Shown: positions 8,288 to 15,876 of the stretch, piece after piece
How positions within the stretch are numbered: position 1 is the stretch's first letter
Layout of the letters: every line of letters starts with the position of its first letter
Source of the DNA: Armatimonadota bacterium
GTDB taxonomy: Bacteria; Armatimonadota; Fimbriimonadia; Fimbriimonadales; Fimbriimonadaceae
Reading direction: 5' to 3'
DNA: 64,000 bases
Assembly: GCA_020161505.1 (NCBI GenBank)
Contig: JAIUNY010000001.1
Span: 186,001 to 250,000, forward strand
Notes under the pieces: generated by a model
Told to the model about the DNA's origin: nothing
Seen by the model: only the letters and a program-made list of their open reading frames with translations
The model's database searches: none
Program-made: the position numbers and the translations under genes

Positions 8288-9100
8288 ATGGTTTCCGTGC
8301 TTTTGTCTGCCTGCCTAGGCACCGAGATGACTCTGGTGTGGTCGGATGAGTTCAATGTGGATGGTCCGCCGGATCCAGGCAAATGGATCTACGAACTGGG
8401 GTTCGTGCGGAACAAGGAGCCGCAACTTTATCGCAAAGAGAACGTCTGGGTGAAAGATGGGTTCCTGGTGATTGAGGGGCGAAAGGAAGAGGTTCCGAAC
8501 CCCGCGTTTGATCCTGCTGCTCCCGCAGACGATTGGAAAAAGAGCCGGAAGACCGCGCCGTACACCAGTGGATCGATCAAGACCGCGACGCTTCACACCT
8601 GGACGTACGGGCGGTTTGAATGCCGAGGGAAGTTCAAGGTCACCAAGGGGCTTTGGCCTGCGTTCTGGATGACCGGCCCCGCACGCGCCTGGCCCGCGAA
8701 CGGGGAAATCGACATCATGGAGTTCTATCAGGGGCAGTATCTGGCGAATCTGGCCTGGGGTTCGAGTAAGCCCGGTGTCGGCATTTGGAACACGAGCAAG
8801 ACTCAGATCGAGAAGCTGGCCAAGGAGTCGGGATACGAATCAGCGGAAGCGTGGGCGGATGACTTCCACGTCTACCGGATGGATTGGGATCAAAAGTGGA
8901 TCAGGCTCTACGTGGACAACCGCTTGCTGAACGAGCAGGATTTGACCAAGACGATCAATCAGTCGCCGGACGGAGCAAACCCCTTCCATGAGCCGCATCA
9001 CCTGATCCTGAATCTCGCCCTCGGGGCGACCGGCGGCGATCCCAAAGATGTGAAATGGCCGACCCAGTTTGTGGTGGATTGGGTTCGGGTGTGGCAGTGA
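8288..9100 (+). CDS. Glycoside hydrolase family 16 (beta-glucanase-like)
   Basis: 270 residues, nearly all GH16 jelly roll. The catalytic motif GEIDIMEF supplies nucleophile Glu140, helper Asp142 and acid/base Glu145. The family's WSDEF start (18-22), the GLWPAFWM segment before the active site and the C-terminal VDWVRVWQ strand are present. It likely cleaves beta-1,3 or mixed beta-glucans, or agar-type galactans. The N-terminus is only about 14 residues of hydrophobic character with an LSAC string, too short for a standard signal peptide, so location is uncertain. A GACAAT box ends 5 nt before the ATG. Confidence 0.9.
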   Translation: MVSVLLSACLGTEMTLVWSDEFNVDGPPDPGKWIYELGFVRNKEPQLYRKENVWVKDGFLVIEGRKEEVPNPAFDPAAPADDWKKSRKTAPYTSGSIKTATLHTWTYGRFECRGKFKVTKGLWPAFWMTGPARAWPANGEIDIMEFYQGQYLANLAWGSSKPGVGIWNTSKTQIEKLAKESGYESAEAWADDFHVYRMDWDQKWIRLYVDNRLLNEQDLTKTINQSPDGANPFHEPHHLILNLALGATGGDPKDVKWPTQFVVDWVRVWQ

Positions 9101-9114
9101 GGGCGGCCGCTTCG

Positions 9115-9140
9115 TTCACTCGCTGATCGCTCCTTCACTC
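9115..9140. repeat. Left arm of inverted repeat flanking the 9188-9763 gene
   Basis: TTCACTCGC, then tga, then TCGCTCCTTCACTC. The same two blocks separated by AT occur in reverse orientation at 9852-9876. Each arm itself contains TTCACTC twice. Confidence 0.8.
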
Positions 9141-9187
9141 CACTAGGGCGCTGATGCTGAACGTGGCGTCCGGTTCTCCCCGTCCTT

Positions 9188-9763
9188 GTGAGGAGGATGC
9201 GGAAACAGTCGGGGTGGAGGATCAAGCAGATTGTCTGGCCGGATGCGGTTGCGCCGGTTCGCAAGACCGGCCCGGACTGGCTGAACCCCAACCGCCTCAC
9301 CCGGCGCGAGATGGTTCGAATCGTCTGCTGGCTCGGCGGGATCTGGTTGGGCTGGCAGATCGCGGCGGGGCTTCCTCGTGAGCTCGAACGAGATGGTGGG
9401 CAGTGGGGAGCCGTGGCCACAGAAGTCCACACCGCCGCAGGGGTTGAAAGGAATCGGTTTCCCATCGGGTTGGTCATGCAGATCGGGAAAGGGAGGGTTC
9501 ATGCCGTGGAGTACTCGGTTGACTACGTCTCGTACGACCGGGTTTTGCGAGGGAAGATGATGGCGCGACCGGATGGAATTGAGCTGGTGGCCACGAAACC
9601 GGAAGACCAGGCTGGTTTCCTGAAGAGGCTTCCGAACGGGAATCTGGAACTCCGCCGACCTCTGTGGGATCAGCGCTCCGAGGGACCTCCGGGAACGGTG
9701 ATCATCGAGTACCAGCACGAGCAGAATCACCAGACAATTTTCGATCTCGTCGGTTGGCGGTAG
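9188..9763 (+). CDS. Hypothetical single-pass membrane protein
   Basis: 191 residues, family not recognised. A basic N-terminus (about 40 residues) precedes one hydrophobic stretch (IVCWLGGIWLGWQIAAGL), then a soluble domain with alternating beta-like segments (GLVMQIGKGRVHAVEYSVDYVSYDRVL). The opposite strand has a longer open frame, but its translation looks like a low-complexity shadow. The start is uncertain: GTG at 9188 and ATG at 9197 are adjacent, with AGGAGG immediately before the ATG, too close for a normal SD. The gene is bracketed by an inverted repeat. Confidence 0.55.
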   Translation: MRRMRKQSGWRIKQIVWPDAVAPVRKTGPDWLNPNRLTRREMVRIVCWLGGIWLGWQIAAGLPRELERDGGQWGAVATEVHTAAGVERNRFPIGLVMQIGKGRVHAVEYSVDYVSYDRVLRGKMMARPDGIELVATKPEDQAGFLKRLPNGNLELRRPLWDQRSEGPPGTVIIEYQHEQNHQTIFDLVGWR

Positions 9764-9851
9764 CGTCGGCGGCAACGCCCGCTGATTGGTATGCTTCGAC
9801 TCACACCTCTGGAGCATCGTTCGAGTTGGTTCCGGAGGCGACTGACTAAGT

Positions 9852-9876
9852 GAGTGAAGGAGCGAATGCGAGTGAA
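9852..9876. repeat. Right arm of inverted repeat flanking the 9188-9763 gene
   Basis: Reverse complement reads TTCACTCGC-AT-TCGCTCCTTCACTC, matching the left arm at 9115-9140 except for AT versus TGA in the middle. Degenerate GAGTGA units continue to about 9899, into the start of the next gene. Confidence 0.8.
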
Positions 9877-9892
9877 GGAACGGAGGGCGTGA

Positions 9893-10528
9893 GTGAGCGA
9901 AACAGAGAGCATCTTGAATGAGTCGTGGGCCAGGGGATGGAGCGGAATCCGGGCCGCAGGATCTGGCTTCGCGATCCGAGACGCGCTCCTTGCCGCCTAC
10001 CGGGAACCGAGCCGAAGCTATCACTCTGATCAGCATCTGGCGGAGTGCCTTACCTTGTTTCAAGAGTTTCGAGCCCGAGCACACTTACCCGCCGAAATTG
10101 AAATCGCCCTGTGGTTCCACGACGCGGTCTACGACGTGCGGGCTCATGACAATGAGGAGAAGAGTGCCGCCTGGACGGAGAGCGAACTTGCTCGCGCGGG
10201 AGTCGGCGGTGACGCAATCACCCGGGTGAGGGAACTCATCTTGGCGACGCGGCACTCTTCGGCTCCAACAGATCGCGATCAGGCTTTGCTCGTCGATTTC
10301 GACCTGGCGATCTTGGGCGCACCGACTCGCCAGTTCGACGAATACGAAACTCAGGTTCGCAAGGAATATGCCTGGGTGGCCGACGAGGACTTTCGTGTCG
10401 GGCGCGCGGCCATCCTGAAAGGCTTCCTCGCCCGATCCTCGATCTACACCACTCCCGAACTTCGCGGTCGATTTGAGGAGTCGGCAAGCGTGAATCTATG
10501 GCGGAGCCTGATCCAACTAGGAGCCTAG
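9893..10528 (+). CDS. HD-superfamily predicted metal-dependent phosphohydrolase (COG4339-like)
   Basis: 211 residues. The HD-type metal site is visible as YHSDQHLAECL (H44, H48) and ALWFHDAVYD (H76, D77), the arrangement of the COG4339 family. Later helical segments carry LILATRHS and DLAILGAP, which fit the same family. Substrate is unknown. Cytosolic. The GTG start at 9893 is supported by GGAGGG five bases upstream, and both lie in the tail of the GAGTGA repeat. Confidence 0.8.
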   Translation: MSETESILNESWARGWSGIRAAGSGFAIRDALLAAYREPSRSYHSDQHLAECLTLFQEFRARAHLPAEIEIALWFHDAVYDVRAHDNEEKSAAWTESELARAGVGGDAITRVRELILATRHSSAPTDRDQALLVDFDLAILGAPTRQFDEYETQVRKEYAWVADEDFRVGRAAILKGFLARSSIYTTPELRGRFEESASVNLWRSLIQLGA

Positions 10529-10543
10529 GGAGGAACCGGTAGT

Positions 10544-11440
10544 ATGAGTCATCAGATGGTGCAGCAGACGAGCTTCAAGCTCAGCAAGTTTTATCGCGCA
10601 CTCTGCTGGATCACGTTTCTCGGAGTCGGTGGCTTCTTTGGACTCTTCCTCGTCTGGGTCGTCCTTGAGCCAGAACTTCGTCAGCCAGTGACTCTCTCTC
10701 TGGGACTCCTGACTCTCGGCGGGGGAACGATCCTCTATGGCTGGTACTTGCTCGCCATCACCCGCGAAATTGTCGTCACCGAGGAAGCGATTGAACTCCG
10801 AAGCAAGCTCAAGACGAGGAGAATCCTGTGGGAAGAGGTCGTCGAAATTACCCTCTCCGAGCCTTCTGCTCGTGGCTACGTGATTCGGACGGCGACCCGC
10901 GTGTTCAACTTAGACATCACTGGCATCGAAAACGGCAGGGAGTTGCTGAACTACTTGTCGGAATTTGCCCAGCCTGTGAAGGTCGAGTTTCCGGTCACCT
11001 GGGTCCCGATCCGCGACACTTTACAGGCAAAGTTGATGGCACCGCTCTTGCTCGCGGTGAGCGGCATTCCTTTTTGCGCCCTGCTTTTTAACGAGGACGG
11101 TCGAACTCCTTTCAGTTACGCTACTTGCGTGGGTGCCGTCGCGTTTACGATGAACTACCTGGCGATCAATGCTCGTCGCCACCGGGTCGACGAGGACGGG
11201 ATCACGGTGCCGACGATTCTCGGTCACCGAACCATGCTGTGGCGCAATGTGAGGAAGGTGGTATTCGGTGGGCGCGGCTCGCTGTATTCATTCTGGCTTC
11301 ACCCAAGGCATCTCGTACTTTGGTCACGGGGATGGCCCATCGTTCTCCTACCGGGTTCTCCGGCATACTATGAGACCCGGAGTTTGATCTTTGCGAAGGT
11401 TGCTCCGTCCGCGCTTCCCCGAGAAGACGCGCCGTTTTAG
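10544..11440 (+). CDS. Membrane protein with two PH-like beta segments; paralogue of the next gene
   Basis: 298 residues. Two pairs of hydrophobic helices (about 20-75 and 160-205) each precede a beta-rich cytosolic segment resembling bacterial PH domains (EIVVTEEAIELRSKLKTRRILWEEVVEI, shown here only in part: ITREIVVTEEAIEL). GGGAGGAA lies about 10 nt before the ATG. The next gene has the same layout, so the pair looks like a tandem duplication. Function unknown. Confidence 0.65.
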   Translation: MSHQMVQQTSFKLSKFYRALCWITFLGVGGFFGLFLVWVVLEPELRQPVTLSLGLLTLGGGTILYGWYLLAITREIVVTEEAIELRSKLKTRRILWEEVVEITLSEPSARGYVIRTATRVFNLDITGIENGRELLNYLSEFAQPVKVEFPVTWVPIRDTLQAKLMAPLLLAVSGIPFCALLFNEDGRTPFSYATCVGAVAFTMNYLAINARRHRVDEDGITVPTILGHRTMLWRNVRKVVFGGRGSLYSFWLHPRHLVLWSRGWPIVLLPGSPAYYETRSLIFAKVAPSALPREDAPF

Positions 11441-11463
11441 TAGCGGATCGGGCAGGCGTCCGG

Positions 11464-11469
11464 TATCCT
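11464..11469 (+). promoter_or_regulatory. -10 box TATCCT for the 11478 gene
   Basis: TATCCT ends 8 nt before the ATG; no SD is visible. Confidence 0.4.
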
Positions 11470-11477
11470 CTCACTGA

Positions 11478-12323
11478 ATGGAGAGAACAGAGGTCTTCCG
11501 TCCCCAAATCTGGTTCCTGCTGATCTTGTTTTTGGGGACGGCGAGTTTCATGGTGCTCCCTGGCTGGATCATCGTGGATCAGGTGCGTAGCGGTGAGATG
11601 CTCTCGGGGCGTGGGTGGCTCATGGTGGTCTTTCTGCTGATTGGAGGCGCAGTTCTGCTGAGCATGGCTCGCTTGCCGATTGCGATCAAGGTCACGCCGA
11701 GTTCGATCTCCCTCCTCGCTCTTCTAGGAGTCACGGAGATTCCGTGGGATAGGGTCACCGAGCTGAGCCGGGGCGGCACGGCAGATCGGATCATCACCAT
11801 TCGCCATGGTCAGCGACGCACTGCGATCCTCACCACCCTTTTTGTCCGAGGCGAAAACCTGCAAGGCATCCTGCTGAAGCATCTCAAGGAGCCTGAGCTT
11901 CGGCTGCCGCTTCGATGGCGTCCGATATTGACCCCGCAGGGTCGGATGAGTATCTGGTTTATGCCATTGGCCCTCATGACCATCGGACTCCTTATCTTCA
12001 CTGGAATCCATCCCGTTCTTATCGCGATTGGAACCGCTCTGCTGTTCGGGCTCATCTGGATCCTGATTCAGGGCTTCGCGGAGATCGAGATCACGCAAAA
12101 CTCGATCTCGCGCAAGATTTCTCCCGGATTCATCCGCACGATCAAGTGGGAGCACGTTTATGAGGTCTCCACCCACGATACAGGTGAGGAAGGGGCCTGC
12201 CGGGAAAGGCGGCAAAATCACTCTCCGCTCCACACTCACCCCGCAGCACGCCCAAGTGCGCGATTTCATCTGCTCCCAAGTCGATTCTTCAATCCGTCCG
12301 GGAAAGCCTTAGGGCAGGGGTAG
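11478..12323 (+). CDS. PH-like membrane protein, paralogue of the preceding gene; apparent 3' frameshift
   Basis: The open frame encodes 281 residues. Helix pairs near residues 10-60 and 155-200 alternate with beta segments (SSISLLALLGVTEIPWDRV; EIEITQNSISRKISPGFI). After YEVSTHDTG (about residue 236) the translation becomes low-complexity. The +1 frame from about 12184 instead reads a plausible ending (GKGGKITLRSTLTPQHAQV, then VRDFICSQVDSSIRPGKP) and stops at 12312. So either one base is wrong near 12183-12192 or the gene is frameshifted. The tail overlaps the convergent esterase gene in either case. Function unknown. Confidence 0.6.
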   Translation: MERTEVFRPQIWFLLILFLGTASFMVLPGWIIVDQVRSGEMLSGRGWLMVVFLLIGGAVLLSMARLPIAIKVTPSSISLLALLGVTEIPWDRVTELSRGGTADRIITIRHGQRRTAILTTLFVRGENLQGILLKHLKEPELRLPLRWRPILTPQGRMSIWFMPLALMTIGLLIFTGIHPVLIAIGTALLFGLIWILIQGFAEIEITQNSISRKISPGFIRTIKWEHVYEVSTHDTGEEGACRERRQNHSPLHTHPAARPSARFHLLPSRFFNPSGKALGQG

Positions 12324-13449
12324 CTCCCCGTTGCTTTAGCGAAGCGCTCCGTCTCTCGGTGCGGAACAAGGTTGGAAGAAAATTGGCAAGATCACGGTTC
12401 CAGACCCTCCACTCGTGGCCACCGGGGGTGTTCGAACTTACATGGGCGATTCCCCGTTCATCCAGCCACTTCCGTACCACATTGTTCGCCGTCATGACGA
12501 AGTCTGATTCTCCGCAGCGAATCATGATCTCGGGCACCTCCCTTTCGGAATTGTCGCCAAACCAGAGCGAAGAGTCCGCTCCGTACATCATGAAGGCTCC
12601 GCCAAACGAGCCCACATGGGAGAACTGACGAGGATGCTTCATTCCCAAGTAAAGCGCCTGCGCTCCACCCATAGAAAGCCCGGCGATTGCTCGCGTTTGG
12701 CTTACCGGGAAGTGGGATTCGACGTGCGGGACGAGTTCTTCGAGGATATGTTCCGCCAGAGAGTCCATCGTTTCCTTCTGCCTGCGCGGGGACATGGAGA
12801 ACAGTTCGCCGACGCGGCGGTGGGAGTCTGAAAAGCCGTAGCCCAGCGGCATGACGATAACCATCGGTTGAGCTTTTCCTTCGTCCATGAGGTTTTGCAG
12901 GATCTGAGGGGCGCGACCTGCCGTGCTCCAGGCGTATTGATCCTCGCGTACCCCGTGAAGCAGGATCAGCATGGGCAGTTTTGCCCGGTGAGACTTTGAA
13001 ACCGTCCGCGGCAGATACACCAGTGCTTCCCTGGTTTCTTGATAAAGGCTTGAGTGGAATCGAGTGACGTAGAGATCTCCGAGGCCTCGTGTTGGCGACT
13101 GCCAAGGGACATCGGTCGTCGAGGGAACAACAAGAATACTTTCGTATCCGCCATCGTGAGCTGGCTTGCGAAGCGGATTCCGTTCGTCTCCGACTACTTT
13201 TCGATCGACAATGAATGTGTAAGTGTAGATGTCTGGCATGAGTGGCCCAACTTCCAATTGCCAGGAGCCAGCTTCGTCCCTGATCATGGGGACAATTCCG
13301 AGCGAGTCAAGACGCAGGCTGACTCCTTGCGCCATCGGGGCGGAAAGTTCAAATCGGACCCTCCCTTCGGGCAGTAGCCGGGGGCCTTCGACGCTGCCAG
13401 CAGAACCCGCTGCGGCGATGAGATAGGCCACTGCGATCGATGGCATCAC
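12289..13449 (-). CDS. Secreted esterase, enterochelin/feruloyl esterase-like alpha/beta hydrolase
   Basis: 386 residues. The N-terminal hydrophobic segment (about 3-18) suggests export. Residues about 25-115 form a CBM48-like beta domain, and 125-375 are an esterase-D-type hydrolase. The triad can be read as Ser259 in GLSMGG, Asp316 in CGESDF and His345 in TPGGHEW, with an oxyanion-side LILLHGVRED strand. Such enzymes hydrolyse esters of sugars or siderophores; substrate unknown. Its ATG overlaps the stop of the membrane-protein gene by four bases, so it belongs to the ECF sigma operon. Confidence 0.85.
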   Translation of the reverse strand: MMPSIAVAYLIAAAGSAGSVEGPRLLPEGRVRFELSAPMAQGVSLRLDSLGIVPMIRDEAGSWQLEVGPLMPDIYTYTFIVDRKVVGDERNPLRKPAHDGGYESILVVPSTTDVPWQSPTRGLGDLYVTRFHSSLYQETREALVYLPRTVSKSHRAKLPMLILLHGVREDQYAWSTAGRAPQILQNLMDEGKAQPMVIVMPLGYGFSDSHRRVGELFSMSPRRQKETMDSLAEHILEELVPHVESHFPVSQTRAIAGLSMGGAQALYLGMKHPRQFSHVGSFGGAFMMYGADSSLWFGDNSEREVPEIMIRCGESDFVMTANNVVRKWLDERGIAHVSSNTPGGHEWRVWNRDLANFLPTLFRTERRSASLKQRGATPALRLSRTD

Positions 13450-14105
13450 CGCGGCACGACCTTAAACTCGTTCGCTCGTTGGAGTTCATCCCGAGCTCGC
13501 GCGAGGGCCGTGCCGAGCATGAACCCCTCAAGGCCGCGCCGTAACTTCGAGCCTGCGGGCTGCTTTCGCAGGAGGAGGAATGCGCCGACCGCCACCACGA
13601 GGCCAAAGAACATATTGAGAATCCAATACGTGGCGGGAACAATGAACGCCATTTCGTATCCGAACAAAACTTGCGCAATGAAGACCGGAAACACGATCCA
13701 CAGGATCAACCCAGCGACGAAGGCCACTCCAGTTGTCCGAATCGTCAATCTTTCAAGTTTTGCCACGCGAAGTGCCGCTTCGGAGACAGGGGAGTCCCAC
13801 TTGAGTTCGCTGGTCAGCACCAGCCTTCTGATAGCAAGGCTGATCGTGGCAATGCTCAGTGCATAGTGCGCGAGCGCTGGTACCGCACCCCATGGCTTAG
13901 ATAGAACTAGGTTGAAATGACTGCCAAGCAATCCACCGGCTAACCAAAGGGTTATTCCGGCGATGATGATTTCGGCAATTGACTGTATGTTGAGCGCATA
14001 GCTATGGTGTGCTCGACGCTGTGTCGATTCAAATTCGGACACGCGTTGATCGAGATGAGACCACGCTTCGCGCAGGGTTTCGAGTTCATTGGGGAAGGAG
14101 TTCAT
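13446..14105 (-). CDS. Membrane protein encoded with an ECF sigma factor (possible anti-sigma)
   Basis: 219 residues. A short soluble N-terminus (about 40 residues, helical, heptad-like) precedes four hydrophobic helices, and the C-terminus is basic and soluble. It starts in an ATGA overlap with the sigma gene and ends in an ATGA overlap with the esterase gene. Position suggests a membrane anti-sigma factor, but I see no zinc anti-sigma HxxxCxxC motif. Function is inference from context. Confidence 0.7.
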   Translation of the reverse strand: MNSFPNELETLREAWSHLDQRVSEFESTQRRAHHSYALNIQSIAEIIIAGITLWLAGGLLGSHFNLVLSKPWGAVPALAHYALSIATISLAIRRLVLTSELKWDSPVSEAALRVAKLERLTIRTTGVAFVAGLILWIVFPVFIAQVLFGYEMAFIVPATYWILNMFFGLVVAVGAFLLLRKQPAGSKLRRGLEGFMLGTALARARDELQRANEFKVVPR

Positions 14106-14617
14106 GCTTTTTGTTCTTTGTCATGGAGTGAACGCAGTTGCTGGCGGATTCGGGAGAGCCGAGTGGCCACGTTGGCCACAGAGATCCCGAGCACTTCTGC
14201 GATCTCAGCGTGGCTGAGGTCATCGAGATACAAAACGAGGAGTGCTCGGTGCAATGGATCGAGTAGCTCGATCAGCCTTTGCAGATGTTCTGCCCGGGGA
14301 TCTGGCTCCTGGGTCGCACTCGGCGCAGGAATCGATTCCCAGTCCATTTCCGGGGCCGACCATCGGTCCGCCTTTCTTCGGAAGGATATAGCACAGTTCA
14401 GCGCTACCCGGTAAAGCCAGGTCGAACTATTCCGGTCAGGTTGGTAGGAAGGAAAGGACTTTATGATCTGGTATCGAATTTCCTGCAGGAGGTCGCTCCG
14501 TTCATCGGGATTCCGAGAATAGGCACGCGCGATTCGAGCAAGAATTGACTGATGGTCGAGCAGGAATTGCTCGACGCCTCCAATCTGGATTCTTGATCTC
14601 GAGTTTTTTCGCAGCAT
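14102..14617 (-). CDS. ECF RNA polymerase sigma factor
   Basis: 171 residues. The region 2 helix carries RSDLLQEIRYQIIKSFPSY and TWLYRVALNCAIS. Region 4 has the helix-turn-helix LSHAEIAEVLGISVANVATRLSR. A linker of about 35 residues rich in P and E separates them. It directs RNA polymerase to an alternative promoter class. It leads the operon sigma - membrane protein - esterase. The intergenic region to the divergent arsR-type gene is 132 nt. Confidence 0.92.
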   Translation of the reverse strand: MLRKNSRSRIQIGGVEQFLLDHQSILARIARAYSRNPDERSDLLQEIRYQIIKSFPSYQPDRNSSTWLYRVALNCAISFRRKADRWSAPEMDWESIPAPSATQEPDPRAEHLQRLIELLDPLHRALLVLYLDDLSHAEIAEVLGISVANVATRLSRIRQQLRSLHDKEQKA

Positions 14618-14639
14618 GTTGATGTGATTCGCAGTTAGC

Positions 14640-14677
14640 TATCGAAACTTGACACGGTCCTAATCCGAACTTGGAAT
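14640..14677 (+). promoter_or_regulatory. Putative arsR-type promoter with overlapping TATCGAAA half-site
   Basis: TATCGAAA (14640-14647) touches TTGACA (14649-14654); 17 nt later is a weak TGGAAT (14672-14677). The half-site matches the right arm of the palindrome at 15025-15043, as expected for autoregulation. Confidence 0.35.
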
Positions 14678-14749
14678 CAGCGTGCCATGGGGAGGCTCGG
14701 CCTGAGTCGTTGCGCCGAAACTTGGCTGCTACGCGTAAGGATAAACAGA

Positions 14750-15034
14750 ATGTCGATGACCGATACGGAGTTTGCCCAGGCGATGAAGGCTCTTTCAGAG
14801 CCGAATCGGTTGGAGATTGTGCGCCAGGTGAAAGCCAAGCAGGGCGATTGTGGCATCGCTTGCACCACGGTGCTCGACGAACTCTCCATCTCCCAATCGA
14901 CCTTCAGCCACCATGTCACGGAACTCCGAGAGGCCGGGATCCTGCTCGGCGAACAGGACGGGCGGCGGGTCCGCTTGACCCTCAATCCAACGATCTTCTC
15001 CCAAATTCAAGAAAAAATCGAAGAATTTCGATAA
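14750..15034 (+). CDS. ArsR-family helix-turn-helix repressor
   Basis: 94 residues from ATG 14750, which has AAGGA about 9 nt upstream; the open frame extends further 5' but without ArsR similarity. The winged helix is clear: LSEPNRLEIVRQV, then the recognition region LSISQSTFSHHVTELREAGIL, then the wing GEQDGRRVRLTL. Two Cys (GDCGIAC) before the recognition helix could bind a metal or act in redox sensing. Its stop codon lies inside a 19-nt perfect palindrome, the first of three sites before the SDR gene. It probably represses itself and that neighbour. Confidence 0.88.
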   Translation: MSMTDTEFAQAMKALSEPNRLEIVRQVKAKQGDCGIACTTVLDELSISQSTFSHHVTELREAGILLGEQDGRRVRLTLNPTIFSQIQEKIEEFR

Positions 15035-15070
15035 TATCGAAATATGTCGATATATCGAGGCGTATCGATA
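15025..15070. promoter_or_regulatory. Cluster of three TATCGA palindromes (likely ArsR-type operator)
   Basis: ATTTCGATAATATCGAAAT (15025-15043) is a perfect dyad with 9-base arms. TCGATATATCGA (15047-15058) and TATCGATA (15063-15070) are also perfect. They fill the space between the repressor stop codon and the SDR start at 15074. The same half-site recurs at 14640. Confidence 0.75.
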
Positions 15071-15073
15071 TGA

Positions 15074-15823
15074 GTGCCACAACTCACAAACAAAATCGCC
15101 CTCGTCACTGGATCTACCGCCGGGATCGGCAAAGCTTCCGCCCTGGCTCTGGCCGCTGAAGGGGCCACCGTCATTGTTTCTGGACGCCGGGCCGCCGAAG
15201 GGCAGGCCGTGGTCGACGAGATCACCGAAACAGGCGGAAAAGCCACTTTCATCGCCGCGGATGTCACTCAGCCGGATCAAGTCGCGGCTCTGTTCTCTCA
15301 GGCCATCGAAACGGTCGGGGATCTGGATATTGTCTTCCTGAACTCAGGCATTTACCATTTCGCCCCGCTCGCCGAGCAAACCGCCGAAGATCTCGCTCTC
15401 CAGCTTGATGTGAACGTGAAGGGCCTCTACTACGGCGTTCAAGAATCGGCTCGTCGGTTGAAGCCAGGGAGCTCGGTGATCCTCAACAGCAGCACCGTCG
15501 CGGATATCGGCATGCCAGGAGCCTCGGCCTACACGATGACGAAGGGCGCGGTGAACTCGCTTGTCGCAGCGGCAGCGGTGGAACTTGCCCCTCAAGGAAT
15601 TCGGGTCAACGCGATCTCTCCCGGCCCGATCTGGACCGAGGGAATGGGCGAGATGATGGGAAGCCGCGAGAATGCCGAGGCGAACCTGGGGGGCCTCAAC
15701 GTGATGGGCCGCGTCGGAGAGCCGGAAGAGATCGCATCGGGCGTTGTGTTCCTCGGCAGCGATGCCTCAAGCTTCATCACGGGTCAGATTCTGCGGATCG
15801 ATGGAGGCATTCACATCAAGTAA
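15074..15823 (+). CDS. Short-chain dehydrogenase/reductase (SDR)
   Basis: 249 residues, classical SDR length. Rossmann motif TGSTAGIG (12-19), Asn114 in LDVNVKG, catalytic Ser139/140 in LNSST, Tyr153 and Lys157 in YTMTK, and PG after the catalytic Lys. The typical C-terminal FITGQILRIDGG is intact. Oxidoreductase with NAD(P); substrate unknown. The GTG start follows directly on the TATCGA operator cluster, so the repressor encoded upstream probably controls it, as in the frequent arsR-SDR pairs. Confidence 0.92.
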   Translation: MPQLTNKIALVTGSTAGIGKASALALAAEGATVIVSGRRAAEGQAVVDEITETGGKATFIAADVTQPDQVAALFSQAIETVGDLDIVFLNSGIYHFAPLAEQTAEDLALQLDVNVKGLYYGVQESARRLKPGSSVILNSSTVADIGMPGASAYTMTKGAVNSLVAAAAVELAPQGIRVNAISPGPIWTEGMGEMMGSRENAEANLGGLNVMGRVGEPEEIASGVVFLGSDASSFITGQILRIDGGIHIK

Positions 15824-15834
15824 CTGCTTTCACG

Positions 15835-15869
15835 GCGGCCCCGGGTTTGTCTCCTGTCTCCGGGGCCGC
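15835..15869. terminator. Hairpin between convergent SDR and C25-like genes
   Basis: GCGGCCCCGG (15835-15844) pairs perfectly with CCGGGGCCGC (15860-15869) around a 15-nt loop. No U-rich tail follows on either strand, so termination is probable but not certain. Confidence 0.6.
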
Positions 15870-15876
15870 GTTACTC

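Noticed and set aside
15070-15159. ATG at 15070 as the start of a separate small gene
   Set aside because: Its frame gives an Arg/His-rich shadow; the SDR frame starting at GTG 15074 has all family motifs.
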